Shown here in pieces: positions 1-5,846 of a stretch of 12,671 nucleotides of DNA. Each line of letters starts with the position of its first letter. The stretch's first letter is position 1. Source of the stretch: DATBSK01 sp040902705 (lineage in GTDB: Bacteria > Actinomycetota > Acidimicrobiia > IMCC26256 > PALSA-555); assembly GCA_040902705.1 (NCBI GenBank), contig JBBDWT010000209.1, positions 1-12,671 on the forward strand. Direction: 5' to 3'. The notes under the pieces were generated by a model. It saw nothing but the letters and a program-made list of their open reading frames with translations, ran no database searches and was not told the origin of the DNA. The position numbers and the translations under genes are program-made.

Positions 1-1358
1 TGCGCGTGATGACCCGCGCCGGGAAGGGCGCGCTGGACGTGCTCGGCGACGACGGTGAGTTCGTGCCGTGCGTGCACTCGCTCGGCGCTCCGCTCGAGCC
101 CGGCGAGTCCGACACCGAGTGGCCGTGCAACCCGGAGGAGAAGTGGATCGTGCACTTCCCCGAGTCGCGCCAGATCTGGTCGTACGGGTCGGGCTACGGC
201 GGCAACGCGCTCCTCGGCAAGAAGTGCTTCGCGCTGCGCATCGCATCGGTGATCGCCCGCGACGAGGGTTGGCTCGCCGAGCACATGCTCATCCTCAAGC
301 TCACCTCGCCCAAGGGGCGCACCTTCCACATCGGGGCCGCGTTCCCGTCGGCGTGCGGGAAGACGAACCTCGCGATGCTCATCCCGACGATCCCCGGCTG
401 GACTGCCGAGTGCGTCGGTGACGACATCTGCTGGATGAAGATCGGCGGCGACGGCCGGCTCTACGCGATCAACCCCGAGCACGGGTTCTTCGGGGTCGCA
501 CCGGGCACGAACCTCGAGACCAACCCGAACGCGATGGAGACCGTCGAGGCGAACACCGTGTTCACGAACACCGCGCTCACCGACGACGGCGACGTGTGGT
601 GGGAGGGCATCGACGGTGCTCCGCCGGCGCACCTCACCGACTGGAAGCGTCGCGACTGGACGCCCGACTCCGCCGAGCCCGCGGCGCACCCCAACGCCCG
701 GTTCTGCGTCCCGCTCGACCAGTGCCCGATCCTGGCGCCCGAGTACGACGACGTGCAGGGCGTCCCGATCGACGCCTTCCTGTTCGGTGGGCGCCGCGCG
801 ACCACCGTGCCACTGGTGTACGAGTCGCGCGACTGGCGCCATGGTGTGTTCGTCGCCGCGACGATGGGCTCCGAGAAGACCGCGGCCGCCACCGGCGGGC
901 TCGGGGAGCTGCGCCGCGACCCGTTCGCGATGCTGCCGTTCTGCGGGTACCACATGGGCGACTACTTCGCGCATTGGCTCTCGATGCCCGAGCGCACCGA
1001 CGAGTCGAAGCTGCCGCGCATCTACGGCGTGAACTGGTTCCGCAAGGACGCCGACGGGAAGTTCGTCTGGCCCGGCTACGGCGAGAACTCGCGCGTGCTC
1101 GCCTGGATCTGTGATCGCCTCGAGGGCGATGCCGACGGCGCCGAGACCGCGATCGGCACCGTGCCTCACGCCGAAGACCTCGACCTCGAAGGGCTCTCGG
1201 CGGGCGGCCGGGCGAAGGTCGAAGCCGCCCTCCGGGTCGACCCGGACGAGTGGAAGCGCGAGGTCCCGACCACGCACGAGCACTTCGACCGCTTCGGCGA
1301 CCGCCTGCCGACCGCACTGCGCGACGAGCTCGCCGCGCTCGAAGACCGCCTCGGCTGA
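1..1358 (+). CDS. pckG: Phosphoenolpyruvate carboxykinase (GTP), 5'-truncated by window edge
   Basis: Cytosolic enzyme that interconverts oxaloacetate + GTP with PEP + CO2 + GDP, the entry step of gluconeogenesis. The frame is open from the first bases (Arg codon at 3-5, then GTG, ATG), and the first visible residues match the RIMTRMG region of the family, so roughly 150 N-terminal residues lie outside the window. Counting from the GTG at 6, visible motifs are YGGNALLGKKC (64-74), the P-loop FPSACGKTNLAML (113-125) with the family's reactive Cys117, the metal-binding CVGDDICWM (136-144), FGGRR (260-264), and the nucleotide-binding NWFRKDADGKF...WPGYGENSR block (343-363). This is the GTP family, not the ATP-dependent PckA family. 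All catalytic motifs look intact. The stop is TGA at 1356-1358. The next gene starts 151 bp downstream in the same direction but has its own promoter-like box. Identity is very secure; only the true start is unseen. Confidence 0.97.
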   Translation, partial: RVMTRAGKGALDVLGDDGEFVPCVHSLGAPLEPGESDTEWPCNPEEKWIVHFPESRQIWSYGSGYGGNALLGKKCFALRIASVIARDEGWLAEHMLILKLTSPKGRTFHIGAAFPSACGKTNLAMLIPTIPGWTAECVGDDICWMKIGGDGRLYAINPEHGFFGVAPGTNLETNPNAMETVEANTVFTNTALTDDGDVWWEGIDGAPPAHLTDWKRRDWTPDSAEPAAHPNARFCVPLDQCPILAPEYDDVQGVPIDAFLFGGRRATTVPLVYESRDWRHGVFVAATMGSEKTAAATGGLGELRRDPFAMLPFCGYHMGDYFAHWLSMPERTDESKLPRIYGVNWFRKDADGKFVWPGYGENSRVLAWICDRLEGDADGAETAIGTVPHAEDLDLEGLSAGGRAKVEAALRVDPDEWKREVPTTHEHFDRFGDRLPTALRDELAALEDRLG

Positions 1359-1509
1359 TCCCCGCCCCTCCCTCCCCCCTCCTTCCGCGCGGGTGATCGC
1401 ACTCAGGTGAAGCGCGACGACCTCCCACTCGGACGGCGTCGGCACGGTCGGCGAAGACGATGGCCGCAACCACGGTTACGATCCGCGCACCTGGAGAAGG
1501 GGGGTCGGA
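1359..1509. other. Intergenic: pyrimidine tract and promoter of the RAM gene
   Basis: This 151-bp gap starts with a C/T-only-like tract after the carboxykinase stop (about 1359-1387). I see no clear terminator hairpin. The right end holds the -10-like box and Shine-Dalgarno of the following gene. Confidence 0.5.
1477..1482 (+). promoter_or_regulatory. -10-like box TACGAT for the RAM gene
   Basis: TACGAT fits TANNNT and would start transcription near 1489, leaving a short leader that holds the GGAG-type Shine-Dalgarno at 1493-1504. No convincing -35 hexamer is visible 16-18 nt upstream. Confidence 0.4.
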
Positions 1510-1746
1510 ATGGCCATCAGTGCGTATGTGCTCATCCAGACCGAGGTCGGCAAGGCGGCGCAGGTCGCCGAGACCGTACGAGCGATCGTCGGGGTCGTCG
1601 CGGCTGACGACGTCACCGGGCCGTACGACGTGATCGTGCGCACGGAAGCCCCGAGCCTCGACGATCTCGGCAAGCTCGTCGTGTCGCAGATCCAGGCCGT
1701 CGAGGGCATCACCCGCACCTTCACCTGCCCCGTCGTCAACCTCTAG
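1510..1746 (+). CDS. Stand-alone Lrp/AsnC-type RAM (ligand-binding) domain protein
   Basis: A 78-residue protein that is only the regulator-of-amino-acid-metabolism fold of the Lrp/AsnC family, without a helix-turn-helix. Family hallmarks are AYVLIQTEVGKAAQVAETVR (5-24), the ligand-pocket segment VTGPYDVIVRTEA (35-47), LGKLVVSQIQAVEGITRT (53-70) and the terminal TCPVV strand. Such proteins form dimers or larger rings that bind amino acids or other small ligands; lacking DNA-binding parts, this one may act as a sensor partner. The start ATG is chosen because a purine-rich Shine-Dalgarno (GGAGAAGGGGGG) lies a few bases upstream and the fold begins at once. It converges on ddl with only 22 bp between the stops. 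In other actinobacteria, as I recall, RAM proteins are often found near ddl, so the pairing may matter. Ligand unknown. Confidence 0.92.
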   Translation: MAISAYVLIQTEVGKAAQVAETVRAIVGVVAADDVTGPYDVIVRTEAPSLDDLGKLVVSQIQAVEGITRTFTCPVVNL

Positions 1747-1768
1747 TCGGGCACCCGGAAGGTCACGA

Positions 1769-2902
1769 TCAGCCCTCGCGCTGGCGGCCCGCTCGGCGCG
1801 TGCGGCGCTCGTGGCGGGCCAGCGCGAGGCCGATGAGCCGGTCGAGCAGCTCAGGGAACTCCACGCCCGACGCGGCCCAGAGCCGCGGGTACATCGAGAT
1901 CGCCGTGAAGCCCGGGATCGTGTTCACCTCGTTCACCAGGAACCCACGACCTTCACGTCGGCCGTCGCCCTCCTCCAGGAAGAAGTCGACGCGCGCCATC
2001 GCCTCGCAGCGGCACGCTTCGAAGGCGCGGCCAGCGAGCACGCGCACCTCGTGCGTCTGCGCTTCCGTGAGCGGCGCGGGGACGAGCAGCTCCGCGTCGT
2101 CGTCCTCGTACTTGTCGGCGTAGGTGTAGAAGTCGTCACCGGGCACGATCTCCCCGGGAAGCGACGACTCGGGCGGGTCATCACCGAGCACGCCGACCTC
2201 GATCTCGCGTCCGACGATCGCCTCCTCCGCGACGATCCACTCATCGAAGCCGAGCGCGACCTCGATCGCAGTCCGCAGCTCGTCGCGGCTTCGCGCCTTG
2301 GAGACACCGACGGACGAACCGAGGTTCGCGGGCTTCACGAAGCACGGATATCCGAGCTCGGCCTCGACCTGGTCGACGAACGCCGTGACCCCGCCACCCT
2401 CGCGGAACGCGCGCCAGTCGGCCACCGGGAGTCCGACCGCGGCGAAGGCCCGCTTCGTCATCACCTTGTCCATCGCCACGGCGGAGCCGGTGACGCCGGC
2501 GCCGACGTACGGCACTCCCGCGAGCTCGAGGAGGCCCTGCACCGTCCCGTCCTCGCCGTAGGGGCCGTGCAGGAGCGGCACCACCACGTCGAACGCCGTC
2601 GGCGCGAGCTCGACATCGGACGCGTCGAGCGGCACCAACCCCGCGGTCCCCGGTTCGGGAAGCTCGGCGACGCGAGTGCCCTCCACTCGGAACGCCTCGG
2701 GCAGCGCGTCGCGACCGCCTTCGAGCTGCGCGCGCGCCTCGCCCGCGAGCAGCCAGCGCCCTTCCTTGGTGATCGCCACCGGCACCACGTCGTACCGGTC
2801 GGGGTCGAGCGCCCGCGCGACGGCGACGGCACTGACGCGCGACACATCGTGCTCCGCCGATCGACCCCCGAAGAGGAGCAGCACCCGTACCCGTTCAGTC
2901 AC
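1769..2902 (-). CDS. ddl: D-alanine--D-alanine ligase
   Basis: ATP-grasp ligase making D-Ala-D-Ala for peptidoglycan precursors in the cytosol. From the GTG start the protein has 377 residues, a normal length. Visible motifs are LLFGGRSAEHDVS (9-21), PLLHGPYGEDGTVQGLLELAG (start 109), the Lys/Ser ATP-grasp segment FVKPANLGSSVGVSKA (188-203), GREIEVGVLG (231-240), the omega-loop FYTYADKY (258-265), ARVDFF (303-308) and the metal-binding LVNEVNTIPGFT (322-333). The Tyr-containing omega-loop fits D-Ala rather than the D-lactate specificity of VanA types. The N-terminal glutamate of the usual SSEHEVS motif is retained in SAEHDVS. I chose GTG at 2902 because it lies one base after the stop of the upstream gene and directly precedes the conserved strand; an ATG at 2935 would overlap that gene by 32 bp. 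It is the last gene of a three-gene operon, probably translated by coupling. Confidence 0.96.
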   Translation of the reverse strand: MTERVRVLLLFGGRSAEHDVSRVSAVAVARALDPDRYDVVPVAITKEGRWLLAGEARAQLEGGRDALPEAFRVEGTRVAELPEPGTAGLVPLDASDVELAPTAFDVVVPLLHGPYGEDGTVQGLLELAGVPYVGAGVTGSAVAMDKVMTKRAFAAVGLPVADWRAFREGGGVTAFVDQVEAELGYPCFVKPANLGSSVGVSKARSRDELRTAIEVALGFDEWIVAEEAIVGREIEVGVLGDDPPESSLPGEIVPGDDFYTYADKYEDDDAELLVPAPLTEAQTHEVRVLAGRAFEACRCEAMARVDFFLEEGDGRREGRGFLVNEVNTIPGFTAISMYPRLWAASGVEFPELLDRLIGLALARHERRTRRAGRQREG

Positions 2903-2903
2903 G

Positions 2904-3269
2904 TCAGCCCACCTGAAGCACGGCACGGATGCCAAGGCCCATCATGAACAGTCCCGTCAGCCCGTAGAGCATCTCGCGGCGGCCGCGCATCTGACTGCGG
3001 TACTGGTACGCGAGACCGACCGTGAGGAACGCGAGGAGCCCGTAGAACATGTGGAACCTCGGGACGGTGTAGTCCTTGCTCGCGATCAGGATCACGCCGA
3101 CCAAGACCTGCAGCATCATCGCCGCCTCGGCAACGATCGTCGCGATCCACAGCCATCGCCCGCGGATGCGCTTGACCTGCCACGCGAGCAGCGCCGCGAG
3201 CCCGACGAGGCCGTTCGCGACGATCGCGACGTAGCCCCACCAGGCGTGGAAGCTCCGGAGGGTCGACAC
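2904..3269 (-). CDS. Small four-helix membrane protein with paired FHxxxG motifs
   Basis: A 121-residue hydrophobic protein I cannot assign to a named family. Membrane segments lie at about 7-30, 39-62, 73-90 and 100-119. The first and third begin with similar motifs, SFHAWWGY (6-13) and RFHMFYGL (72-79), so the protein looks like two related two-helix halves. His8 and His73 would then sit on the same membrane face, which could allow haem or metal binding; this is inference. The start is GTG with AGAGG upstream, 12 bp after the stop of the MhuD-like gene, and the stop is one base before ddl. The context therefore makes it the middle gene of an operon with a haem-degrading enzyme and a cell-wall ligase. 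Alternative roles are a plain membrane scaffold or a cytochrome-like redox partner. Confidence 0.85.
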   Translation of the reverse strand: MSTLRSFHAWWGYVAIVANGLVGLAALLAWQVKRIRGRWLWIATIVAEAAMMLQVLVGVILIASKDYTVPRFHMFYGLLAFLTVGLAYQYRSQMRGRREMLYGLTGLFMMGLGIRAVLQVG

Positions 3270-3281
3270 CAGCCTCTGGGG

Positions 3282-3590
3282 TCAGGCCTGCTCGTGCTGC
3301 ACGACGTCGAAAGACCACAGCTCGCTGTGGCTGCTGACCGGACCCTGGGTGTTGTGGCCCTTGTGCCCGTGCTCGAACGCGGGGCTCGCCACCCACGCGT
3401 CGAAGTCGGCCTGCGAGGACCACCGCGTGTAGACGAGGTACGTGTCCTTGCCGTCGACGGGGCGCAGCAGCTCGAACGCCTCGAACCCCGGCGACTTCGA
3501 CACCTCGCCCGCACGGGCCGCGAACCGCTGCTCGAGCTCCTCGGCCCGCTCCGCGGGCACGGTGATGGCGTTGATGCGGACGACGCTCAT
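3282..3590 (-). CDS. MhuD/IsdG-type haem-degrading monooxygenase (ABM fold)
   Basis: A 102-residue ferredoxin-like ABM-domain protein, close to mycobacterial MhuD by memory of that sequence: both begin with a VV(R/K)INAI strand followed by a Val-Pro, and share SPGF and ELLRPV/QLLRPV. MhuD binds haem in a dimer and opens it with oxygen, releasing iron without carbon monoxide. Catalytic residues appear conserved: Asn7, Trp66 (DFDAW) and a histidine in H-K-G-H (76-79), one residue later than MhuD His75 because of a one-residue insertion. I chose ATG 3590 over ATG 3608 because it has a GGGGGAG Shine-Dalgarno and places Asn at position 7 as in MhuD. It is the first gene of the operon with the four-helix protein and ddl. 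A general ABM quinol-type monooxygenase is the main alternative, but the Asn/Trp/His set argues for haem. Confidence 0.88.
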   Translation of the reverse strand: MSVVRINAITVPAERAEELEQRFAARAGEVSKSPGFEAFELLRPVDGKDTYLVYTRWSSQADFDAWVASPAFEHGHKGHNTQGPVSSHSELWSFDVVQHEQA

Positions 3591-3617
3591 GGGGACTCCC
3601 CCGCTCATGTCTGCTCG

Positions 3618-3623
3618 ATCCTG
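3618..3623 (-). promoter_or_regulatory. -10-like box CAGGAT of the haem operon
   Basis: Read on the minus strand, CAGGAT retains the key A and final T of a -10 hexamer. Transcription would start near 3611-3609 and leave a leader of about 20 nt containing the GGGGGAG site before ATG 3590. No good -35 is seen; the palindrome occupies that spacing. Confidence 0.35.
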
Positions 3624-3626
3624 GCT

Positions 3627-3644
3627 GCCGGTGCCGGCACCGGC
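3627..3644. promoter_or_regulatory. 18-bp perfect palindrome, candidate operator
   Basis: GCCGGTGCCGGCACCGGC reads the same on both strands. It sits just upstream of the -10-like box of the haem operon, covering the spacer and part of where a -35 would be, so a dimeric repressor bound there would block transcription. The alternative is a hairpin with no loop, which is less likely to be functional as RNA. Confidence 0.4.
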
Positions 3645-3939
3645 GCGGGCCCGCTTCGGGCTCTGCGAAGTGTCTACCTGTCGCCCCCGGCCCCGCGCTC
3701 ACCGGACTCGACCGCCCCACCTTGAGAACGGCCACGGTTCGGTGCGATCCTCGCGTGTCGGGCGTGGCGGCGGACCGACCCTGCCCCGGTCTGCCGCCCC
3801 CCGGCACCTTCTCCATGGCTTCGCTCGCTGCGGCTCGGCGGCACGTCGCGCCGCGCCCCTCGGCTCGGGTGGGCAAACGATGCCGCGGACGCTCGCTCGC
3901 AGCTGGCGCCCGTGCGGACCGCGGTTCGCCGACGTGCGA

Positions 3940-4758
3940 CTACTGATCTCTCAGGAAGCGCTCGATCTCGGCGGCGATGGCGTCGCCGGACACCTCTTCG
4001 GCCGCCTGGTCCTCGATCGCCCGCACGAGGTCGGCCACGTCGGGGCGCTCCGCGACTCCCTCGTCGACCTTCTCCTGGTACACCTCGACCTGCTCGTCGA
4101 GATCGGTGAGGTCGATGCGCAGGCCCGCGAGCTCGCGCAGCCGCTCGAGGAGCGCGCGCACCGCCGGCGGCGACGCGTTCCCCGACACGTAGTGCGGCAC
4201 CTGCGCCCACAGCCCGACCGTCGGGATCCCGGCGCGTCCGAGCTCGAACTGCACCACGGTCTGCGCGCCCGTCGGGCCCTCGTAGTCGGTCCGCATCGCG
4301 CCGACCTCCTGCGCCAGCGAGTGCGCGGTCGCCGTGGCGAGCACGCCGATCGGCCGGCGGTGCGAGACCACGGCGGGCATGCCGCCCAGCGTGTAGGCCT
4401 GCGCGACGTCGAGGCGGCGCGCGAGCTCCACGATGTCGCGCGCGAACGTCGGCCACCGCAGCGACGGTTCGGGCCCGGTGGCGATCACGATGTCGCGTCC
4501 GGCGCGTCCGGCGGTGAAGGAGATCTCGGGCCACTCGATGTGCCGCGTGGTGCCGCCGATGAGCTCGACCGTCGGACGCGTCTGCTGTAGGTCGACCAGC
4601 TCGTCGAGCGCGTACGTCCCGAACTCCCGCGCACCGTCGAGCTGCGCCGAGAGCATGATCGCGGCGAGCTGACCGGCTTCGCCCGCATCGACCCAACCCG
4701 TCAGCGTGAGCACCAGCACGGGGTCGCGCAGCGCCGGCCAGGTGTCGACATCGAGCAT
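3940..4758 (-). CDS. PAC2 family protein (proteasome-assembly-chaperone-like)
   Basis: A 272-residue protein of the actinobacterial PAC2 family, whose fold resembles eukaryotic proteasome assembly chaperone 2; its bacterial role is not firmly known. Family signatures are VLVLTLTGWVDAGEAG (14-29), RDIVIATGPEPSLRWPTF (88-105), YTLGGMPAVVSHRRP (122-136), YEGPTGAQTV (159-168) and VGLWAQVPHYVSG (181-193). The acidic C-terminus (DEQVEVYQEKVDEG, then IAAEIERFL) is typical of the longer actinobacterial members. I chose ATG 4758 because the conserved domain begins at once, and the box TACGGT lies 6 nt upstream, fitting a leaderless transcript. The open frame continues far upstream as non-protein-like sequence, which I reject. 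It is transcribed in the same direction as the membrane gene upstream but 173 bp away, so probably separately. Confidence 0.93.
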   Translation of the reverse strand: MLDVDTWPALRDPVLVLTLTGWVDAGEAGQLAAIMLSAQLDGAREFGTYALDELVDLQQTRPTVELIGGTTRHIEWPEISFTAGRAGRDIVIATGPEPSLRWPTFARDIVELARRLDVAQAYTLGGMPAVVSHRRPIGVLATATAHSLAQEVGAMRTDYEGPTGAQTVVQFELGRAGIPTVGLWAQVPHYVSGNASPPAVRALLERLRELAGLRIDLTDLDEQVEVYQEKVDEGVAERPDVADLVRAIEDQAAEEVSGDAIAAEIERFLRDQ

Positions 4759-4931
4759 GCGTCCACCGTATCGGGCTGCCCTTCGACGGCTCTCCTCCAC
4801 CCGCATGCGGCGCTCGCGTGCGCCACCACGTCGGTGCGGTGCGCCACGCCGACTGCCGGAACGTGACGTTCCACACGCCGGATGCCCATCGCCACCAGCT
4901 CGACGTGCTGCTCGCCTCCGAATGAGCTGAA
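4759..4931. other. Intergenic with PAC2 promoter and a coding-like tract
   Basis: The left end holds TACGGT (4765-4770), the likely -10 of the PAC2 gene. Bases 4800-4922 show a protein-like codon pattern in one plus frame: by my count about 83%, 49% and 85% GC at positions 1, 2 and 3. That frame ends at TGA 4923-4925, six bases before the convergent stop of the membrane gene. The only usual start in frame is GTG 4818, giving 35 residues rich in His (HHVGAVRHADCRN...). It could be a small protein or a remnant of a decayed gene. A minus-strand frame with the same middle codon position cannot be excluded. Confidence 0.3.
4765..4770 (-). promoter_or_regulatory. -10 box TACGGT of the PAC2 gene
   Basis: TACGGT (TANNNT) ends 6 nt before ATG 4758 with no strong Shine-Dalgarno between, the arrangement of leaderless actinobacterial genes. 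Confidence 0.5.
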
Positions 4932-5777
4932 CTACGCGCCGCGGCGGCTCTTGCGCGGACCGAAGGCGCCCGCAAGATCGGCACCCGCGAACGCGGTCGG
5001 TGCCTTCCCGTCGACGGCAAAGCGGTAGAGCGCGGTGCGGTAGATCCCGCTCATGGCACCGATGACGACCGACACGATCGCGATCCACACTGCTCCGAGG
5101 GCGCCCAGCGCGACGATCGCGACGATCTCGTTGGTCGCGACGGCGATGCCGATGAGCGCGATGCCCGGGAGCATCGCGACCAGCGCGAGGAGCCCGAAGC
5201 CGGCCTGGGCGACGATGTTCTCGCCCCAGGTCTTCTTGGTGAGAGTCCCGGAGCGCTTCAGTGCGTTCCACGGACCGAGGTCCTCCAGCATGATGATCGG
5301 GATCGTCAAGAACGTGACGACCGACCACGCCGCGCCGATGAGCGACGCGATGATCTGACCGAGCCATCCAGCCTGGTCCTCGATCGCCGAGATGATGATC
5401 GAGACCGTCGCCTGCACGAGCGCCCACGGCAGGATGCGGTGCAGCTTCGAGCTCGCCTCCCCGATGGACTCACCGAGCGTGGTCCGCTGGCCGTCGAGCA
5501 CCTTGTTGGCTCCGGCGACGAGCCCGGCAGTGAAGTAGGTGTTCACGAACGCCAGCGCGACGTAGGCGACGACGATGAAGACGTAGCCGATCGCCTCGAG
5601 GCTCTCCTGGCCCTCGTCGGTGTCGAGGCCGGTCGCGGCGATCAGGCCGGCGAACACGCCGATCACGATCAGCGACGCGATCGCCGACAGCAAGGGGAAC
5701 GCGGCGAGTGACCGGTCGGAGCGCAGCACGCCCCACGAGATCTTGCCGAGCTCCCACGAGTTCTTGATGCGTCCCAT
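4932..5777 (-). CDS. Six-helix membrane protein, DUF6159-like
   Basis: A 281-residue integral membrane protein of unknown function. It starts MGRIKNSWELGKISWGVLRS, a short amphipathic cytosolic head, then has about six membrane segments near 31-50, 64-90, 117-134, 141-165, 188-213 and 216-243, and a basic tail (GPRKSRRGA). The segment ALKRSGTLTKKTWGENIV (172-189) between helices four and five is the kind of conserved loop I associate with the DUF6159 group. Hydrophobic segments are rich in Ala, Ile and Val, with no charged residue suggesting a transporter site. ATG 5777 is preferred because the membrane head begins there and CATACT lies 7 nt upstream; the long open frame further upstream reads antisense to galactokinase. 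It is divergent from galactokinase and stands alone. The family assignment is moderate, the membrane nature certain. Confidence 0.85.
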   Translation of the reverse strand: MGRIKNSWELGKISWGVLRSDRSLAAFPLLSAIASLIVIGVFAGLIAATGLDTDEGQESLEAIGYVFIVVAYVALAFVNTYFTAGLVAGANKVLDGQRTTLGESIGEASSKLHRILPWALVQATVSIIISAIEDQAGWLGQIIASLIGAAWSVVTFLTIPIIMLEDLGPWNALKRSGTLTKKTWGENIVAQAGFGLLALVAMLPGIALIGIAVATNEIVAIVALGALGAVWIAIVSVVIGAMSGIYRTALYRFAVDGKAPTAFAGADLAGAFGPRKSRRGA

Positions 5778-5784
5778 GCGGGGC

Positions 5785-5790
5785 AGTATG
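5785..5790 (-). promoter_or_regulatory. -10-like box CATACT of the six-helix membrane gene
   Basis: CATACT keeps the A2 and T6 of a -10 and ends 7 nt before ATG 5777. There is no Shine-Dalgarno, so a leaderless start is likely, although the first base departs from TANNNT. Confidence 0.35.
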
Positions 5791-5833
5791 GCTCGCGTCG
5801 AGTGGCCGGAGCGAGCATGCGTCCCCCGTTCCT

Positions 5834-5839
5834 TAGGAT
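5834..5839 (+). promoter_or_regulatory. -10 box TAGGAT of galactokinase
   Basis: TAGGAT ends 7 nt before GTG 5847, so the start codon would be at the 5' end of the mRNA. The same bases contain AGGA, which could instead serve as a Shine-Dalgarno. The sequence alone does not separate the two readings. Confidence 0.4.
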
Positions 5840-5846
5840 CGCCCTC

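Larger units (their letters stand above)
3609..3939. other. Intergenic region upstream of the haem operon
   Basis: A 331-bp stretch without a gene I can support. Its left end carries the promoter and palindrome of the MhuD-like gene. The rest follows the PAC2 stop and is GC-rich, with short repeats such as CCGCGG at 3883-3888 and 3919-3924 and CGGCG/CGCCG near 3840-3855. No clear rho-independent terminator with a T tract is visible. Confidence 0.5.

Noticed and set aside
1747..1768. CGGG-CA-CCCG as a terminator between the RAM gene and ddl
   Set aside because: The loop would be only two bases and no T tract follows, so a stable hairpin is unlikely.
2900..2935. ATG at 2935 as start of ddl
   Set aside because: It would overlap the upstream membrane gene by 32 bp and add residues before the conserved first strand; GTG 2902 sits one base after the upstream stop.
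3591..3608. ATG 3608 as start of the haem monooxygenase
   Set aside because: ATG 3590 has the better Shine-Dalgarno and puts the catalytic Asn at position 7 as in MhuD.
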